A stretch of DNA of 64,000 bases from Opitutia bacterium (GCA_029248665.1 JAQWIW010000020.1:20918-84917), one strand, 5' to 3'. Counted from the first letter of the stretch, positions 34,183 through 44,798 are shown. Notes: generated by a model from the letters alone, not told the origin. Numbers and translations: made by a program.

Positions 34183-34662
34183 TTAATTTTGGCAGTGGCT
34201 TTCAAGGTATTGTGCGATGCCTGAGATTGATTCCTCAATTGAATCTAAGCAGTTTTTGTATTCTTCTATATCGCCTCCAAAAGGATCTGGAATATCGATC
34301 TCGTTATCGTTCAGCCAATGACGAAATGTGAATATTTTACTAGGAAGGTTATTGTATTGAAATTCGAGTTGCTGAATATGAGCTGTGGTCATACCTAAGA
34401 TCATATAAGCTTGATCAATGAGTTCTTGACTGAGTTCTTGAGATCGATGCTCTTTCAAAGAAAATGCTTTACTCTCGATTGCCTTTTGAGAATTGCTCGA
34501 AGCAGGTTGGTTATTTCGCGTAAATATTCCTGCGGATTGGAAAGTGAAATTTTTTAAGATAGGATATTGTTCAGATGAAGCATTAAGTAAACATTCAGCC
34601 ATCGGACTGCGACAAGTATTACCTGTGCATAATATTAATATTAAATGTTTTTTGCATTTCAT
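34183..34662 (-). CDS. Low-molecular-weight phosphatase, YwlE-like (possible protein-arginine phosphatase)
   Basis: The 159-residue protein has the LMW-PTP active-site loop CTGNTCRS (Cys12 to Arg18) and the general acid in DPFGG (Asp126). The loop has Thr16 where tyrosine phosphatases have Ile or Leu. In B. subtilis YwlE this Thr favours phospho-arginine, and CTGNTCRSPMAE and DPFGG are both YwlE-like. That suggests an arginine phosphatase, but the specificity is an inference and no McsB kinase gene is in the window. The ATG abuts the purD stop with no gap, so the two are one operon. Confidence 0.85.
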   Translation of the reverse strand: MKCKKHLILILCTGNTCRSPMAECLLNASSEQYPILKNFTFQSAGIFTRNNQPASSNSQKAIESKAFSLKEHRSQELSQELIDQAYMILGMTTAHIQQLEFQYNNLPSKIFTFRHWLNDNEIDIPDPFGGDIEEYKNCLDSIEESISGIAQYLESHCQN

Positions 34663-35949
34663 CTAAACATTCAGTCTTTTAATTTCTCTATGGGCGATAT
34701 CGTTTCTATAATATTTTGCCTTATAATCAATTGCTTCACAAAGAGAGTAGATTTTTTCTCTAGCTTTTAAGATAGTTTCATCTTGGGAAGTGATACTTAA
34801 AACACGCCCACCATTGCTGTAAATTTTGCCTTCTTTAAGTAAGGTTCCAGCATGAATTATATCTGTCTTTTCTGGTAATTCAGATGGGAATTTGATGAGG
34901 TCGCCTTTAGGATAATTTTCTGGATAACCTTGGCTAGCAATTACCACAGTCATGCATTTATCATTCGAAAGCTTGATGGATTCGGGTAAAGTTTGGTTGG
35001 TTGCAGAAGCATAGAGTAAGGCGATGAAATCGTCTTCAACTAAAGGTAGCATGACTTGTGTCTCTGGGTCTCCAAATCGAACATTGTATTCTAGAATTTT
35101 AGGACCGTCTTTAGTGAGCATTAATCCCGCATAGAGTGTTCCATTGTAAGGAATTCCGTCTGATTCAAGTCCTTTGATAGTAGGTATGATGATGGTTGAA
35201 TTAATAATTTCCTGTAAGTCATCTGTCATCATAGAAGTCGGTGCGTAGGCACCCATGCCTCCTGTATTAAGACCCGTGTCGTTTTCGCCAATTCGTTTAT
35301 GGTCTTGACTAGGGCTTAAGCATAGAAAGGTGCCATTTGAAACAATAGCATGAATAGACACTTCTTCGCCTTCTAAAAATTCCTCAATAACGATTTGAGT
35401 GCCACTAGTACCAAAGCTTTTATCAATTAACATGGATTGTACCGCACTTTTAGCTTCCTCAATAGTCTGTGCGATAATCACCCCTTTGCCTGCAGCAAGA
35501 CCACTAGCTTTAACTACAATTGGTGCGGAATTTGCATCTAAATAATCTAAAGCAGAAGGCACTTCATCAAATGTGGCATATTTTGCGGTTGGGATATTGT
35601 GCCTATGGAAAAAGTCTTTACAGAATGATTTACTCGATTCGAGTTGTGCTGCTTCTTGAGTTGGGCCGTAGGCTGGAATATTAACTGCTTTCAAGGCATC
35701 AACTATACCAAGGCAGAGGGGAACTTCTGGCCCAACAATTACAAAATCAATAGATTCATTTTGGGCTAATGCTACCAATTCATCAATAGCATCGACAGCG
35801 ATAGGAAAGCAGTCAGTTGATTCTGCGATACCGCCGTTTCCTGGGGCAGCAATAACATGATCACATAAGGGACTATCGATACATTTTTTAACGATGGCGT
35901 GTTCTCTGCCTCCCGAACCAATGACTAGTATATTGAGTGCTTTATTCAT
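34663..35949 (-). CDS. purD: Phosphoribosylamine-glycine ligase
   Basis: PurD makes GAR in the second step of purine synthesis. The 428-residue protein has the N-terminal ILVIGSGGREHAI, the PAYGPTQEAAQLESSKSF region, the ATP-grasp segment with VVKASGLAAGKGV, and EYNVRFGDPETQ at the metal site. It is divergent from mpl across 86 bp, and the phosphatase gene follows directly after its stop. The link to the phosphatase may be only positional. Confidence 0.97.
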   Translation of the reverse strand: MNKALNILVIGSGGREHAIVKKCIDSPLCDHVIAAPGNGGIAESTDCFPIAVDAIDELVALAQNESIDFVIVGPEVPLCLGIVDALKAVNIPAYGPTQEAAQLESSKSFCKDFFHRHNIPTAKYATFDEVPSALDYLDANSAPIVVKASGLAAGKGVIIAQTIEEAKSAVQSMLIDKSFGTSGTQIVIEEFLEGEEVSIHAIVSNGTFLCLSPSQDHKRIGENDTGLNTGGMGAYAPTSMMTDDLQEIINSTIIIPTIKGLESDGIPYNGTLYAGLMLTKDGPKILEYNVRFGDPETQVMLPLVEDDFIALLYASATNQTLPESIKLSNDKCMTVVIASQGYPENYPKGDLIKFPSELPEKTDIIHAGTLLKEGKIYSNGGRVLSITSQDETILKAREKIYSLCEAIDYKAKYYRNDIAHREIKRLNV

Positions 35950-36035
35950 GTTTTGAGTATTAATGCGTAATCTTGATTTACTATCAGTTTAATTATTCCG
36001 CTTGTAAATATTTTTTGTTTTTAAAGATTAGGTAC

Positions 36036-37472
36036 ATGCGAATATACTTTCTAGGGATTGCTGGAACGGCAATGGGCAATGCCGCTATTTTATTAAAAGA
36101 GTTGGGTCATGAGGTGTTGGGTTCAGATAAGAATATTTATCCTCCTATGTCAGATATTTTGGATAGTGCTTCGTTAAAGATATTTCAAGGTTTTGATGCG
36201 GAGCGTTTGAGCCAGCTAAACCCTGATTTGGTAGTTGTCGGAAATGCTATCAGTCGAGGCAATGATGAGTTGGAATGGCTTTTAGATTCTAGGGCCTGTA
36301 CAATGATATCGTTGCCTCAGTTGTTAAATGATTTTTTGCTTAAAAATAAGGATACCGTTGTCATTACGGGAACACATGGTAAAACAACGACTGCTACGAT
36401 TGCGGCATATTTGCTTGAGGCTAATGCAAATAAACCTGGTTGGTTTATTGGAGGTGTTCCTAAGAGTTTGTCTAATGGTGCTCACATTGGTGAAGGTAAG
36501 CATTTTGTAATAGAGGGAGATGAATATGATTCTGCATTTTTCGATAAGCGTTCCAAGTTCATCCATTATAATCCTTACATTGTAAGTATTAATAATTTGG
36601 AAATGGATCATGCGGATATTTTTCGAGATCTTGCGGATATACAAAGAAGCTTTTCTCATTTAATCCGTTTAATTCCTCAAAGAGGGTATTTGCTTGTAAA
36701 TGGGGATGATGAAAATGTTTTGGCTCTTTTAGATAATTATTATTGTTCATTACTGACAGTCGGGGTTGGGGAAAATAATGATATGGTAATTAAAGACTTT
36801 AGAGAAGGCACTTGGGGTTCGTCATTTAAGCTTTATTTTAAAGGTCAATTTTGGACTGAGGTGAAGTGGTCGCTTCAAGGTTTATATAATGCACGCAATG
36901 CGGCCATTGCTTCTTTATCTGCGGGAATTGCATTGAATAAAGAAGATCCTTTATCGATAGAATTGGCAGATTTAAAAACATTTGAAGGGGTGAAACGTAG
37001 GCAGGAAAAGCTTTATGAAAATAACAACCAAGTGATTTATGAAGATTTTGCCCATCACCCGACTGCAATTTCTGAAATATTGGGTTCAAAGAGACGAATT
37101 TATCCTGAGTACGAAATAATCGCTTGCTTTGAGCCGAGAAGCAATACTTCAAAAAGCCAACTTTTTCAATCTGAGTTTACAAAAGCTTTATCTAAAGCAG
37201 ATGTTACTTTTGTCGGTGCAATTGATCAAAAGACAGAAGCCTCCAATTATCGATATTTAGACCGACTTAAGATGGTTGAGGCGATCAAAGGTTTAAACAG
37301 CTCTAATTTAGCTAAATCTTTTCAAGAAAATGAAAAACTATATGAGTATTTAATTCAGTTTTTGGAAGATAGAAAACGATTGAATCAGCCTGTATTTGTT
37401 ATCTTTTTTACTAATGGGTCGTTTGATGGGATCATGAAAAAGCTCGTTAAGAATTTAACGAGCTTATCCTAA
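36036..37472 (+). CDS. mpl: UDP-MurNAc:L-Ala-gamma-D-Glu-meso-DAP ligase
   Basis: Mpl reattaches recycled murein tripeptide to UDP-MurNAc. The 478-residue protein (from ATG 36036) has the N-terminal IYFLGIAGTAMGN that sets Mpl apart from MurC, the ATP loop GTHGKTTT (112-119), INNLEMDHADIF, a C-terminal domain with FAHHPTAI, and the FEPRSNTS motif. A longer frame starts at 35973, but its extra 21 residues are not like the family. It shows that the cell recycles DAP-type murein. The last codons form a hairpin terminator for the opposite strand. Confidence 0.93.
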   Translation: MRIYFLGIAGTAMGNAAILLKELGHEVLGSDKNIYPPMSDILDSASLKIFQGFDAERLSQLNPDLVVVGNAISRGNDELEWLLDSRACTMISLPQLLNDFLLKNKDTVVITGTHGKTTTATIAAYLLEANANKPGWFIGGVPKSLSNGAHIGEGKHFVIEGDEYDSAFFDKRSKFIHYNPYIVSINNLEMDHADIFRDLADIQRSFSHLIRLIPQRGYLLVNGDDENVLALLDNYYCSLLTVGVGENNDMVIKDFREGTWGSSFKLYFKGQFWTEVKWSLQGLYNARNAAIASLSAGIALNKEDPLSIELADLKTFEGVKRRQEKLYENNNQVIYEDFAHHPTAISEILGSKRRIYPEYEIIACFEPRSNTSKSQLFQSEFTKALSKADVTFVGAIDQKTEASNYRYLDRLKMVEAIKGLNSSNLAKSFQENEKLYEYLIQFLEDRKRLNQPVFVIFFTNGSFDGIMKKLVKNLTSLS

Positions 37473-37480
37473 AGTTTTTT
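37436..37480. terminator. Hairpin terminator within the 3' end of mpl, serving trxA
   Basis: AAGCTCGTTAA (37440-37450) pairs perfectly with TTAACGAGCTT (37455-37465) over the loop GAAT. On the minus strand the stem runs directly into a T-run (five T, 37440-37436), making a good intrinsic terminator for trxA. On the plus strand a six-T run starts about 10 bases after the stem. The stem lies in the last codons of mpl. Confidence 0.75.
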
Positions 37481-37492
37481 GCTTTATATTAT

Positions 37493-37810
37493 TTAACTCA
37501 AGCGACTGGTTAAGTCTTCTTTTGAAGATAGGCCTACTATGGTATCAGCTACTTGTCCGTCTTTAAATATTTTGATAGTAGGAATAGCTCTTACTTCATA
37601 CTTACTGGCTAATTCGCTATTATTATCGACATTAACTTTACCTATTTTGACTGTGTCGGGCAGCTCGTTTGCTAATTCTTCTAAGATAGGAGCAATTGCT
37701 TTACAAGGGCCACACCAAGGTGCCCAAAAATCTACTAATACGGTTGCGTTTGCTGAAGCAATAAAGGCTTCAAAATTACTTTGATCTAGTTCTGTAATAT
37801 TTTCTGACAT
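37493..37810 (-). CDS. trxA: Thioredoxin
   Basis: The 105-residue protein has the active site WCGPC (Cys33 and Cys36) and the cis-proline in AIPTI (Pro77), and is the normal length for thioredoxin. It reduces disulfides in the cytoplasm; CysH-type PAPS reductases are a known client, which fits the cysC-cysD-cysN genes here (inference). It lies 55 bp downstream of the 79-residue unknown gene and ends at the bidirectional hairpin in mpl. Confidence 0.97.
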   Translation of the reverse strand: MSENITELDQSNFEAFIASANATVLVDFWAPWCGPCKAIAPILEELANELPDTVKIGKVNVDNNSELASKYEVRAIPTIKIFKDGQVADTIVGLSSKEDLTSRLS

Positions 37811-37865
37811 AATTGTTATTTGTGATGAATGATGGTTTTTAAAGATTGAATCATAAATCGAATAT

Positions 37866-38105
37866 TTATTGCAATGAATTATGAATAATATCGTTTAATT
37901 CTTCTTCTTTGACTGTGTCTAAGGTTTTACCTTTTTTGTCTAAAGTTTCAAAGGTTTTTATCGCAACCTCAGTTAAAGTTTGATGGGTTTCTTCGTTTCC
38001 ACCGACAATAGAAAAACGCTCAGCTTGGGTGACTCGTTTATGACCATCTTGATTATCCAGTCCTAATCCTAAAAGTTTTGATGGTTTCTTATTCTTGTTA
38101 TTCAT
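37866..38105 (-). CDS. Small protein of unknown function
   Basis: I do not recognise this 79-residue, charged, soluble protein. The basic start NNKNKKPSKLLGLGLDNQDGHKR is followed by ERFSIVGGNEETHQ and a helical C-terminus with ETLDKKGKTLDTVKEEELNDII. It is in line with its neighbours scpA (18 bp upstream) and trxA, which supports it as a real gene. No signal peptide or membrane segment is present. Confidence 0.55.
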   Translation of the reverse strand: MNNKNKKPSKLLGLGLDNQDGHKRVTQAERFSIVGGNEETHQTLTEVAIKTFETLDKKGKTLDTVKEEELNDIIHNSLQ

Positions 38106-38123
38106 ATTTCAAATATAATAAAT

Positions 38124-38864
38124 TTAAGCTTGTTTGCAAAGTATATCTGTAAATGCAATGTCTTGTGTTAAAGTGATTTCTCCTAGGCGTGTCAGTTCTA
38201 ATATAGCAAGGAATGTAGCTACTATGTTATTTAGAGTTGTTTTTTCTTCAAATAAATTTGAAAAATAAAATGAAGGTGTTTTTTTAATGTAATTAATAAT
38301 ATAGGTCATTCTTTCAGAAACAGTTACAGTTTCTTCGTGGATTTCACCTTCCTGAATTCGGTCTGTAAGTCTTCTTAAAACAGCATTAAATACGTTCCAT
38401 AACTCTACTCTGTCCACGGCTTTTAATTCAGTATCTGAGTCAGTGACCTTTGATTGGAAAAAATCCCTTGGTAAATAATCATTTGCTTTTTGAATCATAG
38501 ACTCAATCTGCTGGGCAATGGTCTTGAATTTTTTATATTCGATCAGTTTTTCAACAAGCTCCCACCTAGGATCTGTACCATCATCAAGTATTTCAGTGGT
38601 ATCTCGATCTTTCTTAGGTAATAAATATCGACTCTTGATATACATTAACGTGGAAGCCATTACAAAGAACTCGCCGGCAACTTCTAGGTTCAGGTTTTCC
38701 ATTTGATTGATACTTTCGATATATTGATTCGTTACTGATACAATCGGGATGTCGTAAATATCAATCTCATCTTTTTTGATTAGATAAAGTAATAGATCAA
38801 GTGGGCCTTCAAAGCTACTTAATGTGATTAGATGATCTTGGTCGGGAATGAGCGCGTCTTGCAT
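38124..38864 (-). CDS. scpA: Segregation and condensation protein A
   Basis: ScpA is the kleisin of the bacterial SMC condensin. The 246-residue protein has the N-terminal SFEGPLDLLLYLIKKDEIDIYDIPI motif region (residues 17-41), EFFVMASTLMYIKSR and a C-terminal winged-helix-like TFLAILELTRLGEI. It lies 5 bp downstream of lptD. The usual partner scpB is not in the window. Confidence 0.95.
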   Translation of the reverse strand: MQDALIPDQDHLITLSSFEGPLDLLLYLIKKDEIDIYDIPIVSVTNQYIESINQMENLNLEVAGEFFVMASTLMYIKSRYLLPKKDRDTTEILDDGTDPRWELVEKLIEYKKFKTIAQQIESMIQKANDYLPRDFFQSKVTDSDTELKAVDRVELWNVFNAVLRRLTDRIQEGEIHEETVTVSERMTYIINYIKKTPSFYFSNLFEEKTTLNNIVATFLAILELTRLGEITLTQDIAFTDILCKQA

Positions 38865-38869
38865 AGTTT

Positions 38870-41011
38870 TTAATAGGCAATAAGTTCTAAGCCGATGTCA
38901 AAGCTAAGATCTTCGTCTCTGCGTTGATCTTTTCTATAATTGATCGAATAAGTCGTTCTCCAATTAGTATTAGAAATTCTATGAATCCCTAATTTAAATC
39001 TAGATATCGTGTCATTCTTCAAATCCGCCCAAAGAATCGAAGTAAAGTGTGTGTTCTCATCGAGTTTATAGAGGTAATCAAGGCTAATTTGATCAGCATA
39101 TTCTTTTTTAAAATATGAGCTTAATCCTAGTTCCCAAAATAAGCTACTTTTTAGAACTAGTCTGGAGTAATTTTCAACCAAGCTTAATGATTGGCTTTTT
39201 AATCGTGAGGCCATTTCGAATTTTAACCAGGGTGCAGGGTTGATTTTAAATTCTATCCACAATGCATTTTTTTCAGATACAGTATCATTAGGATTTCGAT
39301 TTTCGTATCTATGATAGAAGTCGCTGATTAAGTGTAACTCCATTATATTTCTTGATCCGTAAGAATCTAGCTTTGTTTGAAAATAGTTATTTAGACTTAA
39401 GCGAGTAAGCGAAAGAGTATTGATTTGATCTAGGTTTCTATAATCTATTAAAGAGGTAGAGGGCTTAGAAAACAGAAATGTGGGGCTTAATTCGGTTGGT
39501 TTATATGCGTTTAGACTATTGCTGTCTGATGAATTTATACGATTAAAGCTTAATGATGGTTTAAAAAGATGCCTCAGCTCTTTAATTTTCCATAATCGAT
39601 TCCTTGTGGGGTATACTGCTTGGTATTGGCTACTTATTTCTAAACCATAAAGGATGAAATTGTAGTTTTGATTATAAGGGTCTAGAGATGAGTCATTGGA
39701 CGATAGATTGGTGGAATATTGGAATCCTCGATATTCTAACTTTGGGGATATTTTAAGCCATTTTTTATAATTATAATTATCGTATATCCCGTAATTTACA
39801 TCCAATACATCGTATTTAAGTGAGCTTATTTGATTATATACAGATGGATCAATCGAAGATTCTTCAATCTGAGCATAAGTTATATTTGCATAATGAAATA
39901 AGGGAGATTGGAAAATCTGATGAGGGAAATAATTAAAACTAAGCTCAGGTAGGCGTTCTCGTGTTTGAGAAAAATTATCATTTTCAAAGTGAGCAAATGT
40001 ACTCAATCCAAAATTATTGGTTATGTAAGATGCTTCAAAGAAGTTAAGCGGAAATTGATTTTCAGTATAAAGCTTTTCCTTGAAATCACGAGTCACTTCA
40101 GAATCGGATAGATGGTTCGTTTGGAGGGTGACAAATAGTTTGTTTTTGTGGATTATTTTTTTCTGTGCTAAAAGAAAATCTCGCTCCTTATCAATTGCTT
40201 GATTAGCAATATCTACATCTGTTGTGCCCTTGTCATTTATATAGCCAGAGCTAATGGCTCCTGAAATTAAAGTATTTTCGCCTGCTTTATAGTACTGAAC
40301 TGTTGGGCCCCATAAAGTGCCTCTGTTGGAATAATAGTCTAAATTTAAGCCAACTCTAAGCCAGTCGTAGATTGGAAAAAGTGATAGAGTTTGCAGATAG
40401 CTACCATATTCGCCGTCATGACCAACACGCGTATCTAGTAAATAGGGGTTACTGCCTAAATTATATTTGATTTTTGGAAAGTAAAATATCGGAACTTTTC
40501 CTATTCTCAGGAAAGTATTTTTAAAGATAATTTCTTTATCATCTGTATCATTTGCTATGGTGACTATTTCAGCTTTTAGATTAGGGCTAAGAGGGTGAGG
40601 ATCTCCATAATATAAAATTCCATGATTAAATCTAATTTTATCTTCGGTACCGCCACCACTTTTTGCTGTTACATAATAGGGCCATCCTCCGTATTTTATA
40701 TTACTAATGGAGAATGTTTTACTTTCTACATTAAGAGCAAAATCATCTGAAAGTAATCTATGATTCTCGGAGACAAAGTTAATATTACCACGGGCATTTA
40801 ATAAGTTATAATTTTTATAATAAGTAATAACATCTGCCTTTAAGCGAATATTTTGAAAATCAAAAGTGGCTTCATTGCTAGCGACTAATTTTTGTGTAAC
40901 TTCGTCAAATTCAATTGGATTAATTGAGCTTAGCTCTGGGAGATTTGCCCAAACCCCTACCGCTGAAGTTATGTAAAGAAACAGAGCCGCATATAGTTTA
41001 TTAAATAGCAC
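38870..41011 (-). CDS. lptD: LptD-like LPS-assembly outer-membrane protein
   Basis: The 713-residue protein has a signal peptide (about residues 1-22, ending VWA) and an N-terminal OstA/LptA-like domain (about 45-130, with IRLKADVITYYKNYNLLNARGNI and VSENHRLLSDD). A C-terminal beta-barrel (about 195-713) follows, shown by alternating strands and aromatic girdles and ending in LELIAY. LptD inserts LPS in the outer membrane with LptE. The start is GTG. It faces glgB across 111 bp and leads the lptD-scpA-unknown-trxA run. Confidence 0.85.
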   Translation of the reverse strand: MLFNKLYAALFLYITSAVGVWANLPELSSINPIEFDEVTQKLVASNEATFDFQNIRLKADVITYYKNYNLLNARGNINFVSENHRLLSDDFALNVESKTFSISNIKYGGWPYYVTAKSGGGTEDKIRFNHGILYYGDPHPLSPNLKAEIVTIANDTDDKEIIFKNTFLRIGKVPIFYFPKIKYNLGSNPYLLDTRVGHDGEYGSYLQTLSLFPIYDWLRVGLNLDYYSNRGTLWGPTVQYYKAGENTLISGAISSGYINDKGTTDVDIANQAIDKERDFLLAQKKIIHKNKLFVTLQTNHLSDSEVTRDFKEKLYTENQFPLNFFEASYITNNFGLSTFAHFENDNFSQTRERLPELSFNYFPHQIFQSPLFHYANITYAQIEESSIDPSVYNQISSLKYDVLDVNYGIYDNYNYKKWLKISPKLEYRGFQYSTNLSSNDSSLDPYNQNYNFILYGLEISSQYQAVYPTRNRLWKIKELRHLFKPSLSFNRINSSDSNSLNAYKPTELSPTFLFSKPSTSLIDYRNLDQINTLSLTRLSLNNYFQTKLDSYGSRNIMELHLISDFYHRYENRNPNDTVSEKNALWIEFKINPAPWLKFEMASRLKSQSLSLVENYSRLVLKSSLFWELGLSSYFKKEYADQISLDYLYKLDENTHFTSILWADLKNDTISRFKLGIHRISNTNWRTTYSINYRKDQRRDEDLSFDIGLELIAY

Positions 41012-41122
41012 GCTTTTATTTATGGGTTAGCATCGAGTTTCGACAAGAAATTTATTTAAAAGAAATGAATATAATATGATTTTAAATAGTGACTTCTTTC
41101 AAGAATAGCGTAGTTAAACGAT

Positions 41123-43381
41123 ATGCGAATTAAAGAAGATGATTTTGAGGCATTAATTGGTGCATTTTGTTCTAACTCGCATTCACTATTAGGGATGCAT
41201 CGTGTGCCTAAGACCTCGGAGCAGGGGAAAGACGAACTAATTGTTCGGGCGTTTTTACCAAATGCAGAAGAATGTTCAGTAGTGAAATTAGGCAAATTAC
41301 CTAAAAAGGGTCAATTATCCTCTCGAAAAGAAGTTTCGCTACACCCTTTAGAGCGCCTGGGTAATAGCGATGTGTTTGAGGCTGTATTAAGCGGAGAATC
41401 TGAATTTTTTCCTTACCAGCTTAAAGTTTTCTATAATAATGGTATGACACACCAATTTTATGACCCGTATAGTTTTCTACCTACTATTTCGGAAGAATCC
41501 TTATACCTTTTCAATGAAGGAAAAGATCGTTTTATCCACAATAAATTAGGCGCAAATTTTCAAACAGTTGATGGTATCAATGGGGTATCTTTTTCCGTTT
41601 GGGCTCCTTCTGCAAAGAGGGTATCGCTTGTAGGTGATTTTAATTTTTGGGATGGACGTTGCCACATGATGAGAGGGCTTGGCTCTTCGGGCATTTGGGA
41701 AATATTTATTCCTGGGCTATCTGAAGGAGTGAAATATAAGTTTGAAATTTTAGGCGAAGGTGGGGTGCCTTTTTTGAAAACAGATCCTTACGGCAAGTAT
41801 TTTGAGTCTCCGCCACATAACGCTTCTATTACTTATGATACTCATAATTATAACTGGAATGATCAGAAATGGATAAATAAACGGGAAAGCGTGAATTGGA
41901 AAAATGCACCTTGTTCAATTTATGAAATGCATTTGGGTTCTTGGAAACGAAAGATTGAAGACGCAAATCGCCCTTTATCTTATCGAGAAATTGCAGATGA
42001 ATTAATTCCCTATTTGAAAGACATGGAATTCACGCATGTTGAATTTATGCCTTTAGCGGAACATCCTTTTGATGGCTCTTGGGGTTATCAAGTCACTGGT
42101 TTTTTTGCTCCGACTCAACGATTTGGAAGTCCTGAGGATTTTAAATATCTGGTAGATCAACTGCATCAAAATGATATTGGAGTGATTATGGATTGGGTGC
42201 CTGCGCATTTTCCTGAAGATCGCTTTGCTTTAGCCCGATTTGATGAAACTGCACTTTATGAGCATGAGGACCCTCGACAAGGTAAGCATCAAGATTGGGG
42301 TACTTTGATATTTAATTATGAGCGATGTGAAGTTAAATCATTTTTGATTTCAAACGCACTTGCTTGGTTTGAGCATTTTCACATTGACGGATTAAGAGTG
42401 GATGCAGTGGCTTCAATGTTATACCTTGATTACTCCCGAAAAGAAGGTGAATGGGTTCCGAATAAATATGGAGGTAGAGAAAATGTTGATGCCATCTATT
42501 TCTTGCGAGAAGTGAATGATGAAGTTCATAAATATTATCCAGGAGCATTGATGATTGCAGAGGAATCAACCTCATTTGACGGAGTATCTCAAAATACAGA
42601 ATCAGGGGGCTTAGGCTTTGATTTCAAATGGAATATGGGATGGATGAATGATATGTTGCACTATATGCAAAAAGATCCGATTTATCGAAAGTATGAACAC
42701 CATCATTTGACTTTTGGTATGCTATATCAATTCAGCGAATCATTTGTTCAAGTATTCTCACATGACGAAGTTGTTCATGGAAAGTGCTCAATGCTTTCAA
42801 AAATGCCCGGTGATTCTATTTCGGCTAAAGCAAATCAACTAAGAGCTCTTTATGGCTTTATGTGGCTATGGCCAGGTAAGAAGACTTTATTCATGGGCTG
42901 TGAATTTGGTCAGTCTAAAGAATGGAACTATTCACAAAGTTTAGATTGGCATTTATTAGAATACCCCGACCACCAAGGAATTCAGTCTGTCGTCCGTGAT
43001 TTAAATAAATTATACTTAAATACTCCAGGCTTAGCAAATGGAGATGTCGATTCACGCTGTTTTGAATGGCTTGCATGTGCCGATGCAGAAAGTGGTGTGA
43101 TTGCCTTTATTCGCTGGGGCGAAACCGATACGGATGCATTAGTAGTAGTTGCTCATTTTACGCCGATTTATCGAGAGAATTATCGTATAGGTGTGCCACT
43201 TAATGGATATTATAAGGAGATACTCAATACAGATGCGCATGAATACGGTGGCTTAGGATTTGGTAATAGTGGAGGTGTGGATGCTGAATCAGTGGCTTGG
43301 GATGATCGTCCCAACTCAATCTTAATTAATTTGCCTCCAAGTTCAGTCAGTGTATTCCGTTACACCAAGAATAAGCCTTAA
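41123..43381 (+). CDS. glgB: 1,4-alpha-glucan branching enzyme
   Basis: GlgB makes alpha-1,6 branches in glycogen. The 752-residue protein has an N-terminal extra domain, a CBM48 (about 155-250, [21 protein letters not shown]), and a GH13 barrel. Catalytic residues are the nucleophile Asp in [11 protein letters not shown] (about residue 424), the acid/base Glu in IAEEST (about 477), and the Asp of SHDE (about 545). A perfect TATAAT lies about 48 bp before the ATG but no convincing -35 is seen. No other glycogen gene is adjacent. It overlaps lpdA by 4 bases at the stop. Confidence 0.96.
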   Translation: MRIKEDDFEALIGAFCSNSHSLLGMHRVPKTSEQGKDELIVRAFLPNAEECSVVKLGKLPKKGQLSSRKEVSLHPLERLGNSDVFEAVLSGESEFFPYQLKVFYNNGMTHQFYDPYSFLPTISEESLYLFNEGKDRFIHNKLGANFQTVDGINGVSFSVWAPSAKRVSLVGDFNFWDGRCHMMRGLGSSGIWEIFIPGLSEGVKYKFEILGEGGVPFLKTDPYGKYFESPPHNASITYDTHNYNWNDQKWINKRESVNWKNAPCSIYEMHLGSWKRKIEDANRPLSYREIADELIPYLKDMEFTHVEFMPLAEHPFDGSWGYQVTGFFAPTQRFGSPEDFKYLVDQLHQNDIGVIMDWVPAHFPEDRFALARFDETALYEHEDPRQGKHQDWGTLIFNYERCEVKSFLISNALAWFEHFHIDGLRVDAVASMLYLDYSRKEGEWVPNKYGGRENVDAIYFLREVNDEVHKYYPGALMIAEESTSFDGVSQNTESGGLGFDFKWNMGWMNDMLHYMQKDPIYRKYEHHHLTFGMLYQFSESFVQVFSHDEVVHGKCSMLSKMPGDSISAKANQLRALYGFMWLWPGKKTLFMGCEFGQSKEWNYSQSLDWHLLEYPDHQGIQSVVRDLNKLYLNTPGLANGDVDSRCFEWLACADAESGVIAFIRWGETDTDALVVVAHFTPIYRENYRIGVPLNGYYKEILNTDAHEYGGLGFGNSGGVDAESVAWDDRPNSILINLPPSSVSVFRYTKNKP

Positions 43382-44790
43382 GAGTGTATCGCTCGGTCGT
43401 ATACATTCATTGCGGCTTCTTTGATTGATTCACTCAAAGTAGGGTGAGCGTGAATGGTACGAGCAATGTCTTCTGATGAGCCGCCGTATTCCATATGGGC
43501 AACACAAGCATTGATCATTTCTGATCCACCTTTTGCAATTAGCTGAATGCCGAGTAAGCGGTCGGTTTTTGCATCAGCAATGATTTTTACACTGCCGTCT
43601 GTTGCGTCTGAGGCAATAGCACGCCCGTTAGCATTTAAATTAAATGTTCCAATATTAATCGCTAGATTTTGTTCTTTGGCTTTAGCCTCAGTAAGACCCA
43701 CCGAAGCAATTTCTGGATCTGTATAAACAACGTTAGGGATCACCTGATAGTTAACATGGCCAGCTTGATTAGCGATGAGTTCAACGCAGGCTACAGCCTC
43801 TTCTTCGGCTTTATGGGCAAGCATTGGCCCATCAATGACATCACCGATCGCATAGACTGAATCTATTTCCGTTTGGTAATTTTGATTAACTGGAATTCTT
43901 CCTTGTGTGTCCGTTTTTATACCAATCGCTTTTAAATTTAAATTTTCTGTATTAGGCACTCTTCCAATTGCAACAAGTACTTTGTCTGCTTCTAGATTTT
44001 TTGTTTTTCCATTAGACTCTAAACTTAGGATTACCTGAGTTTTCTCTTTTTTGCATTCAGTTACTTTAGTATTTAAATGAAAGTTCAGTCCTTGTTTTTT
44101 GAAAATCTTTTGTGATTGATCGGCAATATCTTTGTCGTAACCAGCAAGAATCTGAGGAAGGAATTCAATGACATCGACTTCAGCGCCCAGACGTGACCAA
44201 ACGGAACCAAGCTCTAGTCCAATTGCACCTGCACCGACTACGGCTAGTTTTTTTGGTATTTCAGTAAAAGCAATAGCTTGATCGCTAGTGACGATATGTT
44301 CGCCATCAATCGGTAAATTTGGAATCTCTTTGGGGCTTGATCCTGTAGCAATGATAATTTTTTCTGACTTTATAGTTTCAGTTTCTTTATCATCAGAGTC
44401 TTTATTTATGGATAGTTCGCTTGCTGATTTGAAAGAAGCGGTCCCTCGAAAAACCTTAATTTTGTTTTTCTTCATCAAGTGCTCAATTCCCGATCTTAAT
44501 TGCTGAACCGTTTTATCTTTTTTCTGCATCATGGTTTTGATATCCACGCTTAAATTGGATGACTCTATTCCGTGCTTGGATGCATTATGATTTAAAGTGT
44601 GATAAATTTCGGAAGAATGTAAAAGAGCTTTACTCGGAATACATCCGACATTGAGACAGGTGCCTCCAAGATTTGCATTCTTTTCGATGAGTGCCGTTTT
44701 GAAACCAAGATGGGCACTTTTTATTGCAGCAACATAGCCTGCTGGTCCTGAGCCAATTACAGTAATGTCAAATTTTGTGCTATCGCTCAT
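43378..44790 (-). CDS. lpdA: Dihydrolipoyl dehydrogenase (E3)
   Basis: The 470-residue flavoprotein reoxidises the lipoyl group of E2. It has the redox-active disulfide in [13 protein letters not shown] (Cys45 and Cys50), FAD motif GSGPAG, the second Rossmann [18 protein letters not shown], and the C-terminal HAHPTLSE with the catalytic His-Glu pair. It is the last gene of sucA-sucB-lpdA, 8 bp after sucB, and so probably the E3 of the 2-oxoglutarate complex. Confidence 0.97.
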   Translation of the reverse strand: MSDSTKFDITVIGSGPAGYVAAIKSAHLGFKTALIEKNANLGGTCLNVGCIPSKALLHSSEIYHTLNHNASKHGIESSNLSVDIKTMMQKKDKTVQQLRSGIEHLMKKNKIKVFRGTASFKSASELSINKDSDDKETETIKSEKIIIATGSSPKEIPNLPIDGEHIVTSDQAIAFTEIPKKLAVVGAGAIGLELGSVWSRLGAEVDVIEFLPQILAGYDKDIADQSQKIFKKQGLNFHLNTKVTECKKEKTQVILSLESNGKTKNLEADKVLVAIGRVPNTENLNLKAIGIKTDTQGRIPVNQNYQTEIDSVYAIGDVIDGPMLAHKAEEEAVACVELIANQAGHVNYQVIPNVVYTDPEIASVGLTEAKAKEQNLAINIGTFNLNANGRAIASDATDGSVKIIADAKTDRLLGIQLIAKGGSEMINACVAHMEYGGSSEDIARTIHAHPTLSESIKEAAMNVYDRAIHS

Positions 44791-44798
44791 GATGATTT

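Noticed and set aside
36324..36659. A 111-codon minus-strand frame within mpl
   Set aside because: Antisense to the conserved ATP-binding region of mpl and without protein-like features.
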